In this document: positions 55,534 through 64,000 of the stretch, one piece after another | Layout of the letters: each line of letters starts with the position of its first letter | Position numbering within the stretch: position 1 is the first letter of the stretch | Assembly (NCBI GenBank): GCA_027922465.2 | Contig: BQMF02000028.1 | Span: 992,001-1,056,000, forward strand | DNA: 64,000 nucleotides | Origin: Turritopsis dohrnii | Taxonomy: Eukaryota > Cnidaria > Hydrozoa > Anthoathecata > Oceaniidae | Reading direction: 5' to 3' | Notes under the pieces: generated by a model | Told to the model about the DNA's origin: nothing | Database searches by the model: none | Seen by the model: only the letters and a program-made list of their open reading frames with translations | Made by a program: the position numbers and the translations under genes

Positions 55534-55720
55534 CAATGGGCAATTTTTCGTCCGGAGAACGTCCGCTGAACGACTTTTTCCATGTCCCTTTGGACGACCT
55601 GTCTTGGTCACATAGGTAACCCCGGAGGTCGTCCTCATTTTCCATCCACTGGACGTCGCTTAAGGACGTCCTACGGACATTCAAGTAAGACGTCCAGTAG
55701 CCGTTATAGATGTACATCCT
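55534..55720. repeat. GTCC/GACGTC-rich subterminal repeat block
   Basis: Short motifs such as CGTCCG, GGACGTC, GGTCGTCC and ACGTCCAG recur many times in both orientations within 190 bp. Such arrays serve as transposase-binding sites in plant CACTA elements; the role here is by analogy. Confidence 0.6.
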
Positions 55721-56482
55721 AAGGATAACACCAAATTAATGTATTCGGACGTCCTCCAACTACAGGACATTGGTTTCCCATTGTATTTTACACCTTATTA
55801 CACGGAAACGTATCTCATGATATGGAGCAAGAAAGCATTTTCATTTGAAATATTTTACAAAATGGAAAGCAATAACAGCAACATTTATTTCAAACAAAGC
55901 TATATTTCATGTATAAAAAATGTTTCTTCTAATAGGTTAAATTTTCTTCTAATAAATTAATTTTTTAGATAATAAATAAATAAATAGAGTTCAGCATAAA
56001 TACAGTTACAGTTTCATAAATAATAAATACAAGTTACAGTTTAAACACACCAAACCGTTACTACAAGGTACCACAAGAGCCTCATTGGCAATAAAAAGTT
56101 AGGAACACAAATTTGGCCAGCACTTCACATGACCCCAGTGGGCAAAATCTTAAAATTCACTGCGAAGAAGTGCATTTGTATGGAAATCATGTGTAAACAG
56201 GTGCGACTTTTCATAGAAATGTACCCCTCCACAGAGATTTTTCAAAGAATTTGCCTAGTGGGGAAGAACAGGATTTCTTTATTCCACAAAACACAGACTG
56301 CAAAATTCACAATTCACAACTGTGCACCTCAAATACAATTCATCTAACAATTACAAACCATCTAAAGTTTTGGCGTTACCCTTATTAAACTTAATTAGGC
56401 CAGTAAGAGAAAGTACTCAATCTTCCAAAATTAGATGACTTGAAATTGAACCAACATGTTAAAACTAAGTCATTAAAATATA
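55721..56482. other. Stretch with no recognised gene
   Basis: AT-rich sequence between the subterminal block and the DUF4806-type gene. No conserved frame was recognised. Confidence 0.35.
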
Positions 56483-58490
56483 TGACTACTGGGCTTCAAC
56501 AGCTTTAGACATTCGATGTCGATCAGGGGCACGTTTCAATGTGTCAGCCACACATTGAGCCACAGCAGTTTCGGTCGTGTTCTGGGATTTCATTATGCCA
56601 GCTATAAAAAACATTTCAAAATGTTAAGATAGAATAATTTTTTGGGGGGTAAAATCAGCCTTAACAGATAAATTGGTAAAGGAACGACATACTAACAACT
56701 ACTTGGAAAAGGTTGGTGTTTTTAAAGGACCTTTTTCCTCTGTTACCACTCAAGTTGAATTCTGACATCAGAACATTGTCCATTAATCTTAAAGCAAAGG
56801 AAAAAGATGAGATGTCAAAAATAATACCTTTCCACATGTCAGCAAATACAGATTTAAGAACTCACCTTCGCATAACTTTCCGAACGTTGTCCTTTAGATC
56901 AGCACCACCTATTCTTGATATTTGTCTAACCTATAACATATGATTTAAAATAACATAACATGGATTGTTCTGAACAATTGCAGTCAAAATAATGATAAAT
57001 ATTGCATTCACATCACACTTCGCAAACTTGGAAAGTCTTACCGCAACCATCCTGGATTCATTATTTTTTAAACTTTCTTCATTCTCCTCAAAATTCCGAA
57101 TACATGTCAGCCGCTCAATTCTGAAATGACTATCTTCAGGTTCCACTCTGTTTCCAAGGCTATTAATGGCATCCAAAATATCACTTAAGCCTTGAATAAC
57201 TTTCCTTTGAAATTCTATGACAAAAACAAATGGAAAAAGAGCATGACAACCACCAACAAAAAAAATTGTTAGTAATAAAACAAAGGACATCAGGACTAAC
57301 TTTCAGCAGACATCGGATATAAATTGCAGTTTGAATGTTGATTCCGTTTAATTTTTCCCATGTGGCCTTCAGAACCCAAACTGGTCACATTTCCACTATC
57401 ATTTGATGCACTATCAGCTTGTCTGGATGGTGTGCTTGATGAAAAATTAATGGAAGTATCAAACATCTGAATGGCTGGAGTAACTAAAGACGGTTTTGGA
57501 AATGGCGCAACTAAAATTAAATAAAAAACAAACGAAGGTTATATTATATTATTTCATATTATTTGATTTATTACACTTGGTTTAATGGTGTGAAAACAGA
57601 AATCTTACTTTTTGGTGTATTCTTTTGTTTTCCTTTGATATTATCAGGTGGTGGCTCATCATCACTTTCAAATGATGCACTATCAAAATCTGTGAAAAAA
57701 TGAACTGAAATTATGTTTATGCCTGAAGATCAATTCACTGACAAATGCTGTTGTTTTATTTATACTACGTATAAAGTCAAATAGAAAATAGCTACCCTTT
57801 CGCAGATGCTTTGTCTTTTTCACTCTCTTCCGTTCCCAATTATTTCTTCCATCTCCGCATCGTCAGAAGATTCACTTTCAAAATCTGCCAGAGAAACATT
57901 TATTCTTCAAAACTTTCTTAATGTCAGTCACTTATGTTATCAATTGAAAACAATATCATACTTCTTCTTTTATTCTTTGTCCCCGACTGTTTTTCTTTAC
58001 CATTTAAATTTTCACTGCAACTTTCAGCTAAAAAAACAGATAAATTACTACCTTACTATTACTTACTTTAAGAACCACATCCTTGACTTGGTTGAAAATA
58101 CTTTCTACATCCACTGAAAAGCAGGCCACAAAACTTAAAGTAGTTTTAGTATAAAAAATTTACCTAATGAATTTTCAGTAAAATTGTAATCTTCACATAA
58201 CTGTTTATCATCTAAAATATAAAGGGGAAACCACAATGATACCTTAATATTCAATACAAATTTCAAAACTAAACAGTCAATAAAAAAATCTTACTGCTTC
58301 TAAACTTTACTCTGACTAATTCATATCTTAGCCATTTTTCAGAAGGCTTCAACTTCATTTTGACAGCTCTATATTGAGAAACTCCCACTGGCCAATAAAC
58401 AACACCAGCTGCTTCGTCAACCCAACTTTCCTGAACCACACCTTCCGTTTCCTCTCCAGCTTTTTTCCATATAGCACGGATCCAGGCCAT
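56483..58490 (-). CDS. Spliced gene with DUF4806-type C-terminus
   Basis: At least nine minus-strand exons with GT..AG borders: 58490-58295 (MAWIRAIWKKAGEET.., start ATG), 58211-58164, about 58030-57975, about 57885-57805, about 57690-57610 (DFDSASFESDDEPPPD), about 57512-57300, about 57216-57040 (EFQRKVIQGLSDILDAI..), about 56940-56870 (SRIGGADLKDNVRKVMRR), about 56785-56705 (MDNVLMSEFNLSGNRGKRSF) and about 56600-56483 (stop). The pair GADLKDNVRKVMRR then NVLMSEFNLSGNRGKRSFKN matches the DUF4806 pattern (G.DLKD.VR..L then ..LA..FNW.G..GK.aFK). Two consecutive acidic exons (DFDSAS.., DFESES..) look like duplicates. An accessory role to the transposase is inferred from the position. Confidence 0.65.
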
Positions 58491-58670
58491 GTTCAATATT
58501 ATTTAATAATTATTTTAGATCTAAAGAAAAAACATTGTATTATTTCATGTTTTGTGCATTAAGTAAAATAAAAGGAGGGAGATAGAAAAAAACATCAAGA
58601 AATTAAGACAAGCAGCTTTCTTTGTCAACACTAGTTACATTATACATAAATTACATTAGCTACGTATTAC

Positions 58671-60538
58671 CGCAAATGAATTAAAGGTTGCACAATCATT
58701 CCACCAGCAATTTTTAAGCTAACACCTTTAACAACTGTGTCACTGAGTTTTATAAGTTTCCGTACAGTGTGACGATTGTTATTTTAGAAATGAATGTTCA
58801 AATCCTTTGATGCTATTGGCTCTGAAAAATAGTTTGTTGTATACTTCAAATTAACAACATCACACAAAAGTTGACCATCATGCATTTTATCTTTAATGAA
58901 AGCAACTTCATTATCATTAATGAAAAAGCAATTGTCTTTCTTTCCAACTGATACTCTCATTTTTTTTATATTTAAGTTATCCTTGGATGCATCACATAGC
59001 TCGATCTCAGATAACCTTCGGCAAATCTGAGAAATAGGGTTATTATTATTTCTAACTTTCTTCTTCAGTGAATGGAGATAATTTTCAAATGGAAAACAAG
59101 AAACTGAATCCAAAGAGGAACCAAAACTAACAACATCTTCATGCAAATGGATAAGATTATGAACGTTATACACTGTGAAAGTTGAACCGTATAAACAACT
59201 TGCATTGTGTACAAAATACAACAACAAATCTTTCGCAAGTTGCAGATAATCAGGCCTCTGAAACATTTTTACATTTAACAAAATGGAAAGTCCCAAACTA
59301 AGTGTCAAAAAATGTGAATACATTTCAGATGAAATGACACCCTTCAACACAACAGGTCCAGTATACAAAAGGAACTGTCTAAATTCTGTTGCCTTCCACC
59401 GATCAACTTCAAAAAGTGTACGTGGCTGTCGAGCAAATTCTGATGGCAAAAAACCATTGAAAGATATTAAACTCTCTGAAATCTGATTAAGCATCAGATT
59501 AGATAATTTACCAACTGGGCCCTTTCTCCAGAAATTTATAAGCCTTCTCATTACACCAAGACAAACTAAATGCATATAGTCAAGGGCAAATCCTTTAACC
59601 AACGAGATTCTTGTATTTAGAAGAGGCGATGGTACTTTCTGATGATTTATATATGCATTTTTTTGAAATTCTTCCTCAGTTCTAGATGGAGCTAAATTTT
59701 TGTCATTATACACAACTCGACCTTCCCAAGAACCCTTCACAGTACATCTCTCACATGCATAATACCCTGTATGACTTACAGTACCCTTCAAATATGCTCG
59801 AGCCGGTGCATCACAAGTAAAATAATAAATATTTACTGAATAATTCACCCCATTATGTGAAAATCCATTTTCATGCAAGGTTACATATTCATCCACAAAA
59901 TCTTTCAGAAATTCATTAACAGGTGTTGGCTTAGATTTTCCACAAAAGAAACCGACTGGAATCACCGCTGAGTTCTGAAACTGGCAAAGTATTGGCCAAA
60001 GTTGGTGTGAACTGGACTTGAATAAGGGTAGCCCATCAATATTAACAGCCAATTGGATGGAATTCCCTGTAGTTAATTTATGCAGCTCTTTCTTTAAGCC
60101 TGTTAGCAGGCCAAGGTAAATATACTGGCCAACACATTTCTCCACAACATTAAAATTTCTTGGTGTTTGCAATAATGTTCGTGAATCTCTTGGCAAATTC
60201 AAACCATGATTTCTCAAGATACACAACAAATTATTTACGTTTGCCCTTGTGCAATTACTTTCAGCTACCCAAGATGCTAAATCCTCAGTTAATGAGTTCT
60301 CACAACCACTTTCTTCACTGTCACTAATGTCAGTTTCAAAAGGTTCTATATATACTTCTTCATTGACAGCTGCAACACAAGTTGCAGTAGGGTCTTCCAC
60401 AGATTCGATGTCATTTTCCAAACATACTAGATCTGCAACAGTTTCTTCATCAACGTACTCATCTTCAGCCAAAGCAGATGCCTGAGCCCTTCTTCGTCTA
60501 TATTTCTTCATATATTCCTTCCGACTAACATAGCTCCT
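58671..60538 (-). CDS. CACTA TNP2-like transposase
   Basis: One long exon begins after a CCTTTTAG acceptor at 60538 (SYVSRKEYMKKYRRRR); a first coding exon may lie near 60830-60785 (..LVSSRRRVQNAN then GTAAGT). In the 575-residue frame from Met 60511, NIDGLPLFKSS (157-167) and TCDAPARAYLKG (232-243) carry Asp residues in the context of CACTA/TNP2 DDE transposases; CERCTVKG (253-260) and DYMHLVCLGVMRR (311-323) follow. A TAA after LNIHF is probably a mutation, since NNNRHTVRKLIKLSD..GGMIVQPLIHLR continues in phase to about 58671. The gene lies 0.2 kb from the DUF4806-type gene, in the same orientation. Confidence 0.75.
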
Positions 60539-60850
60539 AAAAGGAATAATATAATGATTCTTCAGTTATTTATAGTAAATTTGAAAACCTATGTACCTTG
60601 CAGAAATACAATCGAAAATAAAAAATAAGTTTTGGGAAAAATCTCTCCAAATTTTTGAAATTCAATAACTGATATGAAAACTAGGAAAGTAGGACAAGTC
60701 AGGCAATGTCTTTGTGGTTGCACTGAAATGAAATTTAGTTGGATATGAAATGAAAAAATAAGATAAACACACTTACATATTTGCGTTCTGTACTCGTCTT
60801 CGCGAAGATACTAACTGAAGGCAAAATGTTGTTCAAAAACTTAATAAATG

Positions 60851-63490
60851 TGTTTCCACTTTCAGCCTTTACTAATATATTGACCCCCTGGTATAGTTGA
60901 GCCCGTGACTAAGAGTGCAATGAAGCAAAGCGAAAGTTTGTCGGCTGTGGCCACACTATTTCAATGACTTCTTAATAAATTTATCTTATCTAACATTTTT
61001 ATCAGTTCGAACACGAATCACTTATTTGACGATAGCGCGAAGAGAAAGTTAAAATTGAAAAAGTGAAGGTAAAAAATGTCTGCTGGAAAAGTCTATATAG
61101 AATAGGAGAGAAAAAAAGCGTAGTCAGTTACGAGAAAAAGATAATCGGCCATAATTACGATGGAACATGTAAAGAATCACGACGAAGAAAATTTTGGAAT
61201 CACTGTTGGTGAACAAAAGTAGAAATGTAAAAGGTATTTTGTTGTGTCTTCTTACTTTTGTAAAGATGAGTCTGATGTTAATTACCAGTTAAAGTTCTAC
61301 TTAAACTAAAAATTTCACAAACTCCACAAAAATAGATTTCAAGTGAGTATTAATTTTCGTTACTTAAATGTCTAAAGCCACCCGAGAACCAGTTTAACCG
61401 ACAAAATCTTGAGAAGTTTACCCCCCAGAAAAAGTGTAGAAAGTAACATACAACATATATATCATTTATGATAAAATCAGTGAGCAAAAAATACTAATGT
61501 CTATAAGCATTATGTCACTTAGAAACTCATTTTGTACTAAGAAGTTCAGTTGAGTGTGAAATGCAGCACTCATACAAAAGTGTTTACTGCCTTCGTTGTT
61601 TGAAATAGGCAAGTGGTTGGATGAGCTTTAAACTTGTTTATTTCAAACTTATATATTACCATGGATTTGCCTGGAGTTGAAACTGCACCTCGACTTGAAA
61701 TGAAAGTAAATCGCCATCTTTTTCACTTTTCTTTGTATGCACTTTGCATAAAGTTTTCTTCCAGTGCTTTAGCATTGGCCATGATGGATGTTCTATTAGC
61801 TCTTGGATCAATCACAAGTAAATTGATTGATGTAATAAAAATCTGCAGAGTTCGAATTAGCGCTTTGCATTTTACAATTTGCGAGAAAATGCGAAGTATA
61901 TGATAGTTTTTCATAAAAATGCGAAGCATAAAATTAGAACTTTTTTCTCTGAACATCATTATTATGCAACCAGGCTTAACAGGTAGTCATTAATTATTCA
62001 TCATGTTATGTCTGTTGTTTGAAAAAGAAGAAGAAAGCTTTCACATAATGTGCAAATGATACGGGGAATAAATATCAGTAACAAATGTCTGAACTAAAAA
62101 ACTGCTGTTTGTGCAATCGTCGTAAGTGATCGATTAACGTATTTAAACATATTGCATTTTCGCAACAGTTGCTTCCATTTTTCGCACCATTTGTCACGTT
62201 TCAACTCCTGGCGAATGTATGGTATCTTTAGCTGGGAAAATCTTCTTCTGTTCTCAATTTTTGTGTACTCCAATTGAATTACTGCTTTGATGTCTTTAAA
62301 AAAGATTTTTGTGTTGATTTTGCATCTGCATAATTTTCGTTTATTTGTATGCTTCCTGATTAATTTCTTACATTTCTTTAGGAAACACACTTGCTCATCA
62401 AATGCAAAGATAAAATAACAAAATCACAAAGAATCTTCATGAAAAGTGAAAGCTGCAATAAAGAATGGCTATTGATTTAATACTTTGGAACAGTTGTAAA
62501 TGAGATCACTAAAGCTAATCCAACATCCAACTCAAATTTATGAGCAGCAAAATTAGATGTAGATGGATTCTTCGCAATGATTTGAAATCAGATAATGTTT
62601 TTCATGTAAGCAAGTCTGTTAAGATTATTGATTTTGGGAAAGCAACGTTATCAAAACACCCATCAATTTAACAACATTGCTCCAGCCAGCACTTCAACTA
62701 ACAAAGATACAATACCCAACATAGACACATGGCACAGGAACTCTATTTCTATGCTAAATGCCAATTTTTGATGCTAATGCTTTTGGATAGTTAATCAAAC
62801 ATGCTGGTGCCACTTTACCATATGAACTTGCAATAAACATTGGGATATAAAAGAAAGGCTTTCTATAGACTATGTATTTAATTTATGTATGTATTTATTT
62901 CCACTATGTAAATTTTTTTGTATCTTCATTTTACAGGCTAATTTGTTTTAAGTTTGTGTTTCTTACTTGAGTTAGTAGCTAAGGAACTATTTCTACAAAC
63001 TTCATTAAAAGCTGATCACTCAATCTGGTGTATGTTGTATTTAACCATGGTTGATGTACGTTTCATTTTGTATCTGAGTATTTTACTGAAATACTTTCTA
63101 AAAGTTCAGTATAAATTTCTACGTAAAGAAAGTCGCAAAATACGAGACATTGTTCCCTGTTTAGCTTTACTTTACGAAAACTGATACTTTACGGGGAGGG
63201 GAAAAGTATCGTGAAGAAAATAAAAAGCAAATTTGTTGTGATTCACTTTCTCTAATGAGAGATTAAATCAATTTCGCGCAAAATAAACTTTCGCTTTTAA
63301 GTGGAAAAGTGAGAACAACTACTAGTAAAAATTAGCGAAAATAAACATTGAATTGGTGTTTCTTATGTTATTTTCAGTGGATAAACTTTCGCGAACTTTC
63401 CCATGTTTTAGAAACGATAGAATTGGTAATTCGCCCAATTTAGTGCACGCAATAGTTAACATAAAGCGATTTTCAAAAGTGTAAAAGTGT
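60851..63490. other. Long stretch without a recognised gene
   Basis: Small frames at 61634-61903, 62094-62390 and 62954-63184 show no domain. The stretch 63230-63420 has repeated CTTTCGC/GCGAAA-type words. A right terminal for the CACTA-like element was sought and not found. Confidence 0.35.
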
Positions 63491-63498
63491 TCGTGCTT

Positions 63499-63800
63499 CA
63501 GCCCAATTATTTGTCCGCTGATCGTCCGCTATTGGCTGTCCTACTGACGTCTACTGCAGGTTGTCCTTAGGTTGACCTCTTTTTGGTCGTCCTGTCTATG
63601 GCTTGAAAAGTTGTCCTCTGGACGTCTGTTATTGGTCGTCCTATTGGCGTCTACTTCAGGTTTTGCTTAGGTTGACCTCTTTTTGGTCGTCCTGTATAAG
63701 GCTTAAAAAGGTGTCCTCTGGACGTCTGTTATTGGTCGTCCTATTGGCGTCTACTTCAGGTTGTCCTGAGGTTGACCTACCTTTGGCGGTCCTGTCTAGG
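63499..63800 (+). repeat. 100-bp tandem repeat rich in GTCC
   Basis: Three units with GACCTC or GACCTA at 63574, 63674 and 63774, giving a period of 100 bp. They contain GTCGTCCTATTGGCGTCTAC and GGTTGACCT. The start (CCCAATTATTTGTCCGCTGATCGTCC) resembles the left CACTA end at 55534 in the same orientation, so this may be the left end of a second CACTA element running rightward. Confidence 0.7.
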
Positions 63801-63832
63801 AAGATACTAACAGCAAATTAATTTCATTTCAG

Positions 63833-63859
63833 TGTTAGAAGATGGCGTGATTAGTAAAG
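63833..63859 (+). CDS. Possible 27-bp exon
   Basis: It follows ATTTCATTTCAG and ends before GTAAATGG. It would encode nine residues. A near copy of its acceptor region occurs 140 bp downstream. Confidence 0.3.
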
Positions 63860-63972
63860 GTAAATGGTTTTATTCAAATATAATCTTCTTTCATTTATAC
63901 TATTTTGTCTATAATGATTCCTTTTGTTTTAAAGTAATTAGGATATTGAAAACAAATTAATTTCATTTCAGA

Positions 63973-64000
63973 GTTAGAAGAAGAATTGCTAGGGGAAAAA
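63973..64000 (+). CDS. Possible exon, truncated by the window end
   Basis: It follows the acceptor AATTTCATTTCAG, which is a near-copy of that at 63821-63832, and would read ELEEELLGE. The duplicated acceptor and first codons suggest a small duplicated exon in an acidic, disordered protein region. Confidence 0.3.

Larger units (their letters stand above)
55534..60850 (-). mobile_element. CACTA-like (EnSpm) transposon
   Basis: The TNP2-type transposase gene and the DUF4806-type gene are both on the minus strand. The left side (55534-55720) is rich in GTCC and GACGTC repeats in both orientations, as is common in subterminal regions of CACTA elements; the presumed end CAATGGGCA resembles CACTGGGCA. 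The right boundary is not identified: inverted copies of the left end were not found up to 64000. Confidence 0.6.

Noticed and set aside
62094..62390. A 98-codon basic minus-strand protein
   Set aside because: The lysine-rich text comes from A/T-rich DNA and shows no pattern of a known family.
63180..63490. The right terminus of the CACTA-like element at 63.4 kb
   Set aside because: No inverted copy of the left end is present, and the GTCC block beginning at 63499 is in the same orientation as the left end rather than inverted.

Overview
The window looks like a slice of an AT-rich metazoan genome made almost entirely of transposable elements nested in one another. Spliced genes with GT..AG introns, tRNA-derived SINEs, and the mix of Penelope-like, CR1, Gypsy, Helitron, KDZ, Academ-like, hAT-like and CACTA sequences all say animal. 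The mix suggests an aquatic invertebrate, most plausibly a cnidarian, but no conserved host gene fixes the species. No rRNA, CRISPR or bacterial-type operon is present.

Layout. 0.6-5.6 kb: a Penelope-like element (PLE, minus strand) with GIY-YIG endonuclease, hammerhead-like motifs in its terminal repeats, and a 2.1-kb Helitron inserted between A and T in one repeat. 6.6-7.2 kb: a fragment of an RLE-type non-LTR retrotransposon. 7.9-9.1 kb: a broken RPA/OB-fold-like gene, followed by a Helitron 3' end. 14.1-15.2 kb: a spliced OTU-like gene, followed by a second 2.1-kb Helitron copy (15.5-17.7 kb). 19.0-28.0 kb: a tRNA-like SINE head joined to a 128/129-bp tandem repeat, with a CR1 element inserted in the repeat and a 5-kb Gypsy element inserted in the CR1 ORF (five-base duplication CTTAG).

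28.8-37.2 kb: a KDZ-type transposase gene (minus strand) interrupted by a nearly intact RLE retrotransposon (12-bp target duplication, poly-A tail) and by an Academ-like DNA transposon. 37.2-40.3 kb: a second, sister Academ-like transposon. 40.8-43.6 kb: a short-LTR retrotransposon deleted from reverse transcriptase into integrase. 43.9-45.9 kb: an unrecognised spliced gene with a SINE in an intron. 46.3-55.1 kb: a decayed autonomous Helitron (Rep plus PIF1-like helicase) that shares its 5' end with the short Helitron copies; it carries a MITE in its 5' region and a 3-kb hAT-like element in its helicase. 55.5 kb onward: a CACTA-like element with a TNP2-type transposase and a spliced DUF4806-type gene. 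The last 500 bp hold a 100-bp tandem repeat and two near-identical small exons.

How the parts relate. The 46.3-kb Helitron is the likely source of enzymes for the 2.1-kb copies. The CACTA transposase and the DUF4806-type gene form a convergent two-gene cassette. The two Academ-like elements share terminal repeats, 3-bp duplications and a homologous protein. Target duplications and restored reading frames give a relative order of insertion (SINE/repeat, then CR1, then Gypsy; KDZ, then RLE element and Academ-like element; PLE, then Helitron; Helitron, then hAT-like element).
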